Source: Streptomyces sp. MMG1533 (GTDB taxonomy: Bacteria; Actinomycetota; Actinomycetes; Streptomycetales; Streptomycetaceae). Taken from it: 64,000 nt of DNA. Positions 1-9,043 of this stretch are shown here, piece by piece. The stretch is taken from the NCBI RefSeq assembly GCF_001279775.1, contig NZ_LGDG01000237.1, positions 62,001 to 126,000 on the forward strand. Reading direction: 5' to 3'. Position 1 is the stretch's first letter; each line of letters starts with the position of its first letter. Position numbers and translations under genes: made by a program. Under the pieces are notes generated by a model. The model saw nothing but the letters and a program-made list of their open reading frames with translations. It did no database searches and was not told where the DNA came from.

Positions 1-671
1 TGGACTTCTTCGCGCCGGCCGGGCTGGGGGACGTCGATCCTTCTCGGTACCCGCTGCTGGTCGTCCCCCAGCTGTACGCGGCGCCCGCCTCCGTCGCCGC
101 CGACCTGGAGCGGTACGTCTCACGCGGCGGCACGCTGCTCGTCTCCTGCTTCTCCGGCATCGTCGACGAGCACGACGCCGTGCACCCCGGGGCCTGTCCG
201 GGAGCGCTGCGGGACGTGCTCGGGCTGACCGTCGAGGAGTTCGACCCGTTGCTGCCGGGCGAGCGGATCGCCGTACGGACGTCTCACGGGGATGCGTGGG
301 AGGCCGATGTGTGGTCCGAGTACGTCGTCCCCGGCGACGGATGCGAGACCGTGGCCGTCTTCGCCGGCGGCCGCACGGCGGGACGCCCGGCGCTCACCCG
401 GCGGGCGCTCGGCGACGGGGCCGCCTGGTATCTGGCCACGCGGCTGACCGGGGCCGATCTGGCGGCGGTCGTGGACCTCGCCCTCGCGGACGCGGGGGTC
501 ACGCCTGTGGACCTTCCCCGGGACGTCGAACTCGTCGTACGGGAGGGCGGGTCGGGGGCGTTTCGCTTCGCCGTCAACCACACCGACGCCGAGGTGAAGG
601 TGGTGCTGGCGGACGGCAGCCGGGCGGCGGTGCCCGCGGGGGCGGTCGAGGTGTTCCGCGAACCACGCTGA
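1..671 (+). CDS. GH42 beta-galactosidase, C-terminal part (5' end outside window)
   Basis: The reading frame is open from base 3 and ends at TGA 669-671, giving 222 visible residues. The visible part fits the trimerisation (middle) domain of GH42, with its Rossmann-like 'YPLLVVPQLY' and 'LERYVSRGGTLLVSCFSG' stretches, followed by the small C-terminal beta domain. The catalytic barrel would lie before base 1. GH42 enzymes remove terminal galactose from beta-galacto-oligosaccharides. The next gene, 65 bp downstream, is a GH53 endo-galactanase, which is the usual partner: the galactanase cuts galactan outside the cell and the GH42 enzyme finishes the oligosaccharides, probably in the cytoplasm. 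The family assignment rests on the accessory domains only. Confidence 0.82.
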   Translation, partial: DFFAPAGLGDVDPSRYPLLVVPQLYAAPASVAADLERYVSRGGTLLVSCFSGIVDEHDAVHPGACPGALRDVLGLTVEEFDPLLPGERIAVRTSHGDAWEADVWSEYVVPGDGCETVAVFAGGRTAGRPALTRRALGDGAAWYLATRLTGADLAAVVDLALADAGVTPVDLPRDVELVVREGGSGAFRFAVNHTDAEVKVVLADGSRAAVPAGAVEVFREPR

Positions 672-736
672 GTTTCTTGCCCCTCTTTGTTCCTTTTGTT
701 CTTCCTTTGTGACTTTCACCGTGAAGGGACCCTGAC

Positions 737-1873
737 ATGCGCAGACGCAGTGTTCTGACCGCCGCCGGAGCCGCGGCACTGGCGATTCCCGTGCTCGGCG
801 CGGCACCCGCCGTCGCCGCGGCGGCCGGGGAACGCCGCCGCCTGGAGATCCGCGGGGTGGACATCTCCTCGCTCCCGAAGAACGAGGACAAGGGTGCCGT
901 CTACCGGTGTGCCGACGGTCGCCGCCAGGACCCCGTCCGCATCCTCGCCGACTCGGGCGTCACCCACGCCCGCCTCAAGGTGTGGGTCAACCCGGCCGAC
1001 GGCTACAACAACAAGGCCCACGTCCTTCCGCTGGCCCGTCGCCTGAAGCGGGCCGGCATCGGCATCTGGGTCGACTTCCACTACTCCGACACCTGGGCGG
1101 ACCCGGCGCACCAGAACAAGCCGGCCGCGTGGGCCGACCTGGACGTGGCGGGCCTGACCAGGGCGGTCTACGACCACACCGCCGACGTCCTCGGCGCGCT
1201 GCGGCGGCAGGGCACCCCGGCCGACCTGGTGCAGATCGGCAACGAGCTGAACGGCGGCATGCTCTGGCCCGACGGCAACTGGGAGCACTGGGACAACCTC
1301 GCCGCCTTCCTCAAGGCCGGTCTCAGCGCCGCCCGCGACACCACCCCGCGCATCCGCACGATCCTCCACCTGGCCAACGGCGGCGACAACGGGCTGTACC
1401 GGTGGTGGTTCGACAACGCGGTCGCCTACGGCATCGACTTCGACATCATCGGGCTCTCCTACTACCCCTTCTGGCACGGGCCGGTGGAGCAGGCCGCCGC
1501 CAACATGGCCGACATCACGGCCCGTTACGGCAAGCCGTGCGTGATCGCCGAGACGGCGTACCCGTTCACGCTGGAGAGCGAGGACGACGTCAACGACATC
1601 ATGAACGACCCCTCGCAGCTCACCGAGGGCTTCCCCGCCACACCCGAGGGCCAGGCGGCCTGGCTGCGCGCGGTGGCCGACCTCGCCGCCGCCGTCCCCG
1701 GCGGGCAGGGCCTCGGCTACTGCTACTGGGAAGGCGTGTGGACGTACCGCGCCGGCAGCGGCTGGAACCCGCAGGACCCGTCGTCCGGCAACGCGTGGGA
1801 GAACCTCGCGCTGTTCGACTTCGAGGACAAGGCGCTGCCGGGCCTCAAGACGCTGGGGCGCTACCGGTCGTAG
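737..1873 (+). CDS. secreted arabinogalactan endo-beta-1,4-galactanase (GH53)
   Basis: A 378-residue extracellular enzyme expected to hydrolyse beta-1,4-galactan internally. It opens with an arginine-rich signal peptide (MRRRSVLTAAGAAALAIPVL) ending near residue 30 at Ala-x-Ala, possibly Tat-dependent. The rest is one GH53 barrel. 'RGVDISSLP' begins the mature domain, and 'RLKVWVNP' and 'IWVDFHYSDTWADP' are GH53 signatures. 'QIGNELNGGMLWP' carries the acid/base Glu and 'CVIAETAYPF' the nucleophile Glu. Full length with no carbohydrate-binding module. It follows the GH42 gene by 65 bp in the same direction, so the two probably form a galactan-use operon. A hairpin just after the stop fits transcription ending here. 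Confidence 0.93.
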   Translation: MRRRSVLTAAGAAALAIPVLGAAPAVAAAAGERRRLEIRGVDISSLPKNEDKGAVYRCADGRRQDPVRILADSGVTHARLKVWVNPADGYNNKAHVLPLARRLKRAGIGIWVDFHYSDTWADPAHQNKPAAWADLDVAGLTRAVYDHTADVLGALRRQGTPADLVQIGNELNGGMLWPDGNWEHWDNLAAFLKAGLSAARDTTPRIRTILHLANGGDNGLYRWWFDNAVAYGIDFDIIGLSYYPFWHGPVEQAAANMADITARYGKPCVIAETAYPFTLESEDDVNDIMNDPSQLTEGFPATPEGQAAWLRAVADLAAAVPGGQGLGYCYWEGVWTYRAGSGWNPQDPSSGNAWENLALFDFEDKALPGLKTLGRYRS

Positions 1874-1891
1874 GACCGTGGGGCCTGTTCA

Positions 1892-2000
1892 CCGGCGGCG
1901 ACGGTCCGGTCGCCGCCGGACGGTGAGGTCCGGTCGCCGCCGGACGGTGACGGCCCGGTCGCCGCCGGACGGTGACGGCCCGGTCGCCGCCGGACGGTGT
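1892..2000 (+). repeat. terminator-like hairpin plus 4-copy 24-25 bp tandem repeat
   Basis: Bases 1892-1901 and 1910-1919 form a perfect 10-bp stem with an 8-nt loop, 18 bp after the galactanase stop. The 21-bp 3' portion (starting ccggtcgccgccgga) then recurs at 1906, 1930, 1955 and 1980, a 24/25-bp period. Each copy can in principle pair with the single left arm, so this looks like a terminator whose right arm was amplified. Confidence 0.8.
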
Positions 2001-2099
2001 AGTTGGCTACACCACGGATACGGGTGGCCGTTCCCTCGTGACGGCGGGCGGGCGACGGGATCGTAAGGGGCAGAGATCCTCTACGAAAGGACCGGCCCA

Positions 2100-2510
2100 A
2101 TGTCCGCGAACCGCACGCGCCGCCGCCGTATCACCAGCATCGCCACCACGGTGGCCGCCGTCGCCCTGACCGCGGGGCTCGCCACCGCCTGCGACCCCGA
2201 CGACTTCGACAACTCGCTGGACTGCGTGTCCAACGCCGACACGATCTCCGACAGCCTCAAGGCGATCCACGACGCGGGCCGGGACGCGGCGGAGGACCCC
2301 TCGCGCACGGACGAGTCGATCGACACGATCGAGAAGAACCTCGACAAGATCAACGACGACACGGACGACAGCAAGGTCGACAAGGCGGCCGACGACCTGA
2401 ACCAGGCGATCAAGGACTACAACAAGGCCATCCTGAACGGCGACACCGACCCGGACACCAGCAAGATCGACGCGGCGGCCGACCAGTTGAAGGACGTCTG
2501 CACGTCGTGA
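2100..2510 (+). CDS. small secreted protein, function unknown
   Basis: A 136-residue protein with a basic start (MSANRTRRRR), a hydrophobic segment at about 11-28, and Cys31 in 'GLATACDPDDFD'. The sequence before that Cys (Leu-Ala-Thr-Ala) is only a poor lipobox, so either a lipoprotein or a cleaved secreted protein is possible. A second Cys follows in 'DCVSNAD' and a third near the C-terminus ('DVCTS'). The mature part is very acidic, rich in Asp, Lys and Ala, and mostly helical in character. GAAAGGA at 2086-2092 sets the ATG. It stands alone downstream of the repeat array. I do not recognise the family. Confidence 0.75.
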   Translation: MSANRTRRRRITSIATTVAAVALTAGLATACDPDDFDNSLDCVSNADTISDSLKAIHDAGRDAAEDPSRTDESIDTIEKNLDKINDDTDDSKVDKAADDLNQAIKDYNKAILNGDTDPDTSKIDAAADQLKDVCTS

Positions 2511-2548
2511 CGTCGGTCCGGGCCGAAGCCCGGACCGACGCTCTCCGG

Positions 2549-3010
2549 TCACCCCCAGGTCGTCCCCGCGGGCTCCTTGATGGTGGTGTTGATGCGGTTG
2601 AACAAGTTGGTGAGGGCGATGGTGAGGATGAGCGCCGACAGTTCCTTCTCGTCGAAGTGGTCGGCGACCTCGTCCCAGAGCTCGTCCGGCACCGAATCGT
2701 GGGAGCGGTCGGCGAGGCGGGTGACCGACTCGGTCAACTGGAGCGCGGCCCGCTCGGCGTCGGAGAAGTAGGGGGCCTCGCGCCAGACGGCGACGGCCGC
2801 GATGCGCTCCTCGCTCGCCCCGCCCTTGCGCAGGTTGTGCACATGGCCGTGGACGCAGGCGCTGCAGCCGTTGATCTGGCTGGCGCGCAGCGCGACGATC
2901 TCCGCCACCTCCTGCGACAGCCCGCTCTCGCCGATCGCCTGGAACATGGTGCCGATACCCTTCATGGCGCCGGGAAGGACGTACGCCGGGTTCGTCATCC
3001 GAGCCTGCAT
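2549..3010 (-). CDS. AhpD/carboxymuconolactone decarboxylase-family protein
   Basis: A 153-residue protein of the CMD/AhpD-like alkylhydroperoxidase fold. The redox pair is visible in 'NGCSACVHGH' (Cys-x2-Cys followed by His), preceded by the typical 'EIVALRASQ' helix. Such proteins reduce peroxides or act as small thiol oxidoreductases. The long open frame extends further 5', but the start is set at ATG 3008-3010 by a perfect AGGAGG just upstream on this strand. It is divergent from the gene at 3137. The space between contains 10-bp repeats that may disturb or carry the promoter. The physiological substrate cannot be told from sequence. Confidence 0.85.
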   Translation of the reverse strand: MQARMTNPAYVLPGAMKGIGTMFQAIGESGLSQEVAEIVALRASQINGCSACVHGHVHNLRKGGASEERIAAVAVWREAPYFSDAERAALQLTESVTRLADRSHDSVPDELWDEVADHFDEKELSALILTIALTNLFNRINTTIKEPAGTTWG

Positions 3011-3029
3011 GGTGCTGCCTCCTGTGTCG

Positions 3030-3098
3030 GTGTTCTCGATCGTTTCGGTCGTTCTCGGTCGCCTCGGGCGTTCTCGTGCGTTCTCGGGCGTTCTCGTT
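3030..3098. repeat. short tandem repeat (about 10-bp units) between divergent genes
   Basis: The 126-bp divergent intergenic region is largely filled with degenerate 10-bp units of the type 'gttctcgggc' (at least five recognisable). It lies where promoters for both the AhpD-like gene and the gene at 3137 are expected. Confidence 0.65.
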
Positions 3099-3136
3099 GT
3101 CGGTCTCACTGCACTGACGGAGCGGAGGCACAGGTT

Positions 3137-3754
3137 GTGACAGGTCGGCCGGAAGAATTTCCGAGCGTTTTCCAGGCCCATCTGCGGGAGTCCGCCGCCG
3201 GCATCCTGGAACGCTTCCCCCCGCCCTTGCGGCCCGAGATCTACGCCCTCTCCTTCCGCATCTGGCGGATTGACTACGACGACCGCCACCCGTATGTGGC
3301 CATCGGCTACAACACCGAGAGCCAGTACGAGCGGGAGAAGCAACCGGAGGACCCCGGCGAGGCCCGCTGGAACTACGCCTGCTGGCTCCTCGACGGCTTC
3401 GAGATGCTGGGCAACGTCCCCGAGGACCCGGCCGGCAGCCCCTTGCACGAGGACGAGGTCAAGCGGCTCGGCATCTGGTACGACGGCGAGCACGACCTCA
3501 TGAAGGTGGGTGAGGACGACGAGATCGACGCCAAGTGCGACCTCCTGCGCCTCCACTTCTACGACGCCTGCATCGACCTCGCCCGTCACCTCCACGCGAG
3601 CGGCCGTATCGAGAAACTCTTCGGCCGCCGCCTTCCCGTCGTCGTCTTCGACATGGACTGCCCCGGCTGGGAGATCGAGGCCACCGAGGCGGCCAACCCT
3701 CCCGAGCTGATCGAAGACTTCCTGGCCTGGCAGCGGGCGGCCGAGGGGGCGTGA
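3137..3754 (+). CDS. conserved-looking hypothetical acidic protein
   Basis: A 205-residue soluble, acidic protein without signal peptide or membrane segment. The GTG start is chosen because GGAGG lies at 3124-3128, 8 bases upstream; the frame is open further 5' but has no better site. The sequence is rich in Trp, Tyr and Asp/Glu ('IWRIDYDDRHPYVAIGYN', 'LRLHFYDACIDL', 'VVVFDMDCPGWEIEAT'). The alternating aromatic/acidic pattern resembles the DUF4303-like proteins of actinomycetes that often sit near toxin or immunity genes, but I cannot assign it. It is divergent from the AhpD-like gene and ends 116 bp before the fumarylacetoacetase gene. Confidence 0.75.
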   Translation: MTGRPEEFPSVFQAHLRESAAGILERFPPPLRPEIYALSFRIWRIDYDDRHPYVAIGYNTESQYEREKQPEDPGEARWNYACWLLDGFEMLGNVPEDPAGSPLHEDEVKRLGIWYDGEHDLMKVGEDDEIDAKCDLLRLHFYDACIDLARHLHASGRIEKLFGRRLPVVVFDMDCPGWEIEATEAANPPELIEDFLAWQRAAEGA

Positions 3755-3870
3755 TCGGCGGAAGGCGTGCAGCCTGCCCAAGGCAGGCAACACAGCCGTA
3801 ACGTGTGGCCCGACAGTGTGTGGCGCGACCACATCGAACGCACGGTACGCACGAGAGTGAGGCAGCACCC

Positions 3871-5199
3871 ATGCCCCCCTTCGATGTCCCCGAGGGCGAC
3901 CCCTTCGGCACGCACAACCTCCCGTACGGCGTGTTCTCGCTCACCGGATCCGATGGTTCTGCCGGTTCCGCCGGTTCTTCTGGTTCCGCCGGCTCCCGCT
4001 CGGGCGGTGCTTCCGGTCCTTCCGGCCCTTCTGGTCCTTCCGGTTCCGTCGACCGGCGGGTCGGTGTCCGACTCGGTGACCACGTCCTGGACGCGGGCGC
4101 GGCGGCAGCGGCCCTCGGCTCGCCGTACGTCTCCCTCCTCGCGCGGCCCTCCCTGCACCCGCTGCTCGCCGCCGGCCGCACCGCCTGGTCGGACGTACGG
4201 CGCGCGCTGACGGCATGGGTGACGGTGCCGTCGCACCGCGAGGCCATCGAGCCGCTGTTCCACCCCCTGTCCTCGGTGACCCTGCACCTCCCCTTCGAGG
4301 TGGCGGACTACGTCGACTTCTACGCCTCCGAGAACCACGCCCGGAACGTCGGCCAGATCTTCCGCCCGGACGCCGCCGACTCCCTGACCCCCAACTGGAA
4401 GCATCTGCCGATCGGTTACCACGGCCGCTCCGGCACGGTCGTGGTGTCCGGCACGGACGTCGTGCGCCCGGCGGGCCAGCGAAAGGCTGTCTCCGACCCG
4501 GCGCCCGTCTTCGGGCCCTCCGTCCGCCTGGACATCGAGGCCGAGGTCGGCTTCGTGGTCGGTGCGCCCTCGCGGATGGGCGAGCCGGTCACACTCGGCG
4601 ACTTCCGCGAGCACGTCTTCGGGCTGTGCCTGTTGAACGACTGGTCCGCCCGCGACCTCCAGGCCTGGGAGTACGTCCCCCTCGGCCCGTTCCTCGGCAA
4701 GTCCTTCGCCACCTCGGTGTCGGCGTGGATCACCCCGCTGGACGCCCTGGAGTCGGCACGGGTGACACCCCCGGAGCGCACGCACCCGCTGCTGCCGTAC
4801 CTGGACGACACGGACGACGAACCCGGCGGCTACGACCTGCGCATCTCGGTCGCCGTCAACGGCCACGTCATCTCCGAACCTCCCTTCTCCAGCATGTACT
4901 GGACGGCCGCCCAGCAGCTGGCCCACATGACCGTCAACGGCGCCTCCCTGCGCACCGGCGACCTGTACGGCTCCGGCACGGTGAGCGGCCCCTCCGAGCA
5001 CGAACGGGGTTCGCTGCTGGAGCTGACCTGGAACGGCCGTGACTCCCTCGAACTGCCCGACGGCAAGCGGACGTTCCTGGAGGACGGCGACGTGGTGACT
5101 CTGTCGGCCTGGGCCCCCGGCCCGGACGGCGTCCGGGTGGGACTGGGGGAGGTCACCGGCCGGGTGGTGCCGTCCGCATCCCACCCCGCACCCCACTGA
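3871..5199 (+). CDS. fahA: fumarylacetoacetase with Ser/Gly-rich insertion
   Basis: A 442-residue enzyme that splits fumarylacetoacetate into fumarate and acetoacetate, the last step of tyrosine/homogentisate breakdown. Hallmarks are 'FYASENHARNVGQIFRP', 'LPIGYHGRSGTVV' (catalytic His region), 'DIEAEVGFVVG' (metal-binding Glu residues) and 'LLNDWSARDLQAWEYVPLG'. ATG 3871 is chosen over the upstream in-frame codon because GAGG precedes it by 8 bases and the protein then begins with the normal 'MPPFDVPEGDPFG'. Residues about 26-59 are a low-complexity Ser/Gly/Ala/Pro run inserted between 'YGVFS' and 'RRVGVRLGDHVLDAG', which are normally close together. The catalytic domain is intact, so activity is expected. 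Confidence 0.95.
   Translation: MPPFDVPEGDPFGTHNLPYGVFSLTGSDGSAGSAGSSGSAGSRSGGASGPSGPSGPSGSVDRRVGVRLGDHVLDAGAAAAALGSPYVSLLARPSLHPLLAAGRTAWSDVRRALTAWVTVPSHREAIEPLFHPLSSVTLHLPFEVADYVDFYASENHARNVGQIFRPDAADSLTPNWKHLPIGYHGRSGTVVVSGTDVVRPAGQRKAVSDPAPVFGPSVRLDIEAEVGFVVGAPSRMGEPVTLGDFREHVFGLCLLNDWSARDLQAWEYVPLGPFLGKSFATSVSAWITPLDALESARVTPPERTHPLLPYLDDTDDEPGGYDLRISVAVNGHVISEPPFSSMYWTAAQQLAHMTVNGASLRTGDLYGSGTVSGPSEHERGSLLELTWNGRDSLELPDGKRTFLEDGDVVTLSAWAPGPDGVRVGLGEVTGRVVPSASHPAPH
3946..4047 (+). repeat. in-frame 9-bp repeat insertion in fahA
   Basis: The DNA here has two runs of 9-bp units, 'ggttccgcc'-like then 'ggtccttcc'-like. They are translated as Gly-Ser-Ala and then Gly-Pro-Ser triplets, giving the low-complexity insertion in the N-terminal domain of fumarylacetoacetase. 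Confidence 0.85.
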
Positions 5200-5228
5200 A
5201 CGACTTCCGACACCTGCCGCACACCGCC

Positions 5229-5257
5229 CGCCGCCGTCATACTGGCGACGGGCGGCG
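5229..5257 (+). terminator. hairpin after fahA
   Basis: cgccgccgtc (5229-5238) pairs with gacgggcggcg (5247-5257) with one bulged base and an 8-nt loop, 30 bp after the fahA stop. Plausible intrinsic-type terminator without a strong T-run, as is common in Streptomyces. Confidence 0.5.
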
Positions 5258-5299
5258 TGGCTTGCGGGCACGACACCGTTGCCACCCGCACCGCCCGTG

Positions 5300-5412
5300 C
5301 GGTGCTTGCCCTATGCGCACTGTGCGCTCTGTGCACCGTGCACCCATAGCAGCCGTTTCTTCCGACTCTGCCGACTCCTCCGAGTCTGCCGAGTCTTCCG
5401 AGTCGTCCGACC
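5300..5412. repeat. two 9-bp-period repeat tracts upstream of the M56-like peptidase
   Basis: 5300-5345 carries units such as 'gcgcactgt gcgctctgt'. 5361-5412 carries units such as 'gagtctgcc gagtcttcc'. Both have a 9-bp period and lie just 5' of the ATG at 5432. The first tract resembles the inverted form of the tract at 28571-28620. Confidence 0.65.
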
Positions 5413-5431
5413 AGGATCCGGAGCCCGTGGC

Positions 5432-6370
5432 ATGACTGTCTGCCTGCTGCTGCTGAGCGCCGTCGCCCTGGCGGCCGCCGTGCCGGTTCCGCGCGCGCTG
5501 ACCCGGGCCGCGTGGCCCGAGCGGGACCCCGTGGTCGCACTGTGGGTGTGGCAGTGCCTGGTCGCCACCGTCCTGCTGTGCTGTCTGGCGGCCCTGGTGC
5601 TGGGCACGGCGGCGGTGTTCCACACGGTCCGCGACCATGTCTTCGCTCCGGCGCCGCCCGCCGTGACCGCTGCGTACGACCTCTCCGCCGCCCCGCCCTG
5701 GGCCGCCGCCCTCACCCTGCTGCTGGCCTGCGGGGCCGCCTGGACGACCGCGATGCTCGTCCGCGAGTTCGTCGAGGCCCGCCGACGCCGAGGCCAGGCC
5801 CACGCCCAGCTGCGCGAACGCGCCCCCGACCTGCCGGCAGGGCTACCCGCCGCTCGCGGCCCTCTCCTCGTGCTGGAGGACGAGTACCCCGAGGCCTGGT
5901 GGATGCCCGGCAGCCCGCCCCAGCTGATCGTCACGACCGGCGCCCTGCACCGCCTCACCGACCACCAACTGGACGCGGTCCTCACCCACGAACGCGGCCA
6001 CGCCCGCGCCCGCCACGACTGGCTGCTCCACCTCTCCACCGCCCTCGCCACCGGCTTCCCCCGTATCCCGCTCTTCGCCCACTTCTGCGACCAGACCCAC
6101 CGCCTGGTCGAACTCTCCGCCGATGACACGGCCTCCCGCCGCTGCGGCCACCTGACCACGGCCCTGGCCCTCATCGAACTGAACCAACACCGAGGCGTCC
6201 TCTCCTGCGCCTCCACCCACCGCCTCCTCGGCGAACGAGTGGGCCGCCTCCTGGAACCCCAGCCCCGCCTGGGCCCCCGCCACCGAGCCCTTACGACGAC
6301 GGTGGCGACCCTGGTCCCGCTACTCCCGCTCCTGATCACCTTCGCGCCAGGCCTGACGGCACTGTCGTAA
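5432..6370 (+). CDS. M56/BlaR1-like membrane metallopeptidase
   Basis: A 312-residue membrane protein. Hydrophobic segments lie near residues 2-20, 32-58 and 88-108, followed by a cytoplasmic or periplasmic protease domain with the zinc motif in 'LTHERGHARARHDW' (His-Glu-x2-His) and the downstream 'ELSADDTAS' that supplies the third ligand region; a last hydrophobic segment ends the protein. This architecture is that of the stand-alone M48/M56 peptidases common in Streptomyces, often paired with a BlaI-type repressor, but no blaI is present here. ATG 5432 is chosen because GGAG precedes it by 8 bases; the upstream in-frame extension is translated repeat sequence. Confidence 0.85.
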   Translation: MTVCLLLLSAVALAAAVPVPRALTRAAWPERDPVVALWVWQCLVATVLLCCLAALVLGTAAVFHTVRDHVFAPAPPAVTAAYDLSAAPPWAAALTLLLACGAAWTTAMLVREFVEARRRRGQAHAQLRERAPDLPAGLPAARGPLLVLEDEYPEAWWMPGSPPQLIVTTGALHRLTDHQLDAVLTHERGHARARHDWLLHLSTALATGFPRIPLFAHFCDQTHRLVELSADDTASRRCGHLTTALALIELNQHRGVLSCASTHRLLGERVGRLLEPQPRLGPRHRALTTTVATLVPLLPLLITFAPGLTALS

Positions 6371-6456
6371 CCCGGGCCACCCCAACTGCGATCAGCCGAC
6401 CCCATCTGACCGAGAGCGCCGACACCATCTGACCGAGAGCGGCCGACTCCGTCTGA

Positions 6457-6573
6457 CTACGGGCAGTCGTGCCGTGTGGCTGCGCGCAGTCGTTGCCGTA
6501 TGACTGCGGGCAGCCGTGTCGTCTGACTGCGGGCAGTCGCTGCCGTCCAGCTGCGGGCAGTCGTGCCGCTGGG
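6457..6573. repeat. 5-copy 23/24-bp tandem repeat
   Basis: Units resembling 'ctgcgggcagtcgtgccgtc' begin at 6457, 6480, 6504, 6527 and 6551. The copies differ by a few bases each. The array has no spacer/repeat organisation and is not CRISPR-like. Confidence 0.85.
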
Positions 6574-6587
6574 GCGGCACGGGTGGG

Positions 6588-6735
6588 CGCAGGCGGCACC
6601 CCGACGTCCGCAAGGCGGCGGTGCTGGCACTGACCCGGCACGCGAGCACCGAGGACGCCCGCGCGGCCCTGGCCACAGCAACGGCCGACTCCGATGCGGA
6701 TGTCAGGGCATACGCGGCACGAGCCCTGTGGCGGT
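6588..6735 (+). pseudogene. HEAT-repeat protein fragment
   Basis: Plus-strand translation gives 'HPDVRKAAVLALTRHAS' then 'DSDADVRAYAARALWR', two consecutive HEAT/PBS-lyase-like repeat signatures (D-V-R-x-A-A-x-x-A-L). The frame is preceded by translated tandem repeat and followed by the recQ antisense strand, with no plausible start or remaining domain. It is best read as the leftover of a HEAT-repeat gene cut at both sides. Confidence 0.6.
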
Positions 6736-6749
6736 GCCGGAGCCCGCTT

Positions 6750-8741
<1,992 letters not shown>

Positions 8742-8938
8742 TGCCGTGTCCCCCGTACGTCGTCCCTCGACCACTGCCCCCACGATAGGGGTCCGGACTG
8801 ACACCGCCGGAGTTATCCACAGGCTGGTCCGGCAACGCTCCGTACTCCGCCCAATGGCCTCCGTCACATGCCGCGCCCACGACGACCGGACATGCCGACC
8901 GGGGGTCCCAACCCGCCGATGAAATGCCCACCCCCCGG

Positions 8939-8988
8939 AGCACACACGCCCGCCCCGGACCACACACACCCGCCCCGGACCACACACG
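8939..8988. repeat. 20-bp direct repeat (2.5 copies)
   Basis: 'cgccccggaccacacaca'-type units repeat with a 20-bp period immediately beyond the nuo operon terminator. Confidence 0.7.
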
Positions 8989-8991
8989 CAC

Positions 8992-9024
8992 GGGCCCCGG
9001 CTCCCACGAGGGAAACCGGGGCCC
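8992..9024 (-). terminator. terminator of the nuo operon
   Basis: gggccccgg (8992-9000) and ccggggccc (9016-9024) form a perfect 9-bp stem with a 15-nt loop, 20 bp downstream of the nuoN stop. Confidence 0.75.
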
Positions 9025-9043
9025 ACCGAACAAGCACCGCAGG

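Larger units (their letters stand above)
6371..6749. other. intergenic region with repeat array and HEAT-repeat gene fragment
   Basis: No intact gene is visible. It holds a 5-copy tandem array (6457-6573) and a short plus-strand HEAT-repeat fragment that stops making sense at the convergent end of recQ. Confidence 0.7.
8742..9043. other. recQ promoter region and nuo operon end
   Basis: No gene. It contains a DnaA-box match (TTATCCACA, 8813-8821), a 20-bp repeat rich in cacaca/ccccgg (8939-8988) and the nuo terminator hairpin (8992-9024). Confidence 0.7.

Noticed and set aside
120..806. Long minus-strand open frame opposite the beta-galactosidase and galactanase start
   Set aside because: It is an antisense shadow in high-G+C DNA; its Arg/Pro/Gly composition and lack of any motif or ribosome site rule it out.
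2549..3868. 439-codon minus-strand frame including the AhpD-like gene
   Set aside because: Only the last 153 codons have family motifs and an AGGAGG site; the rest is antisense to the gene at 3137.
6457..6573. Repeat arrays as CRISPR
   Set aside because: Units are directly adjacent with no unique spacers and no cas genes are present.
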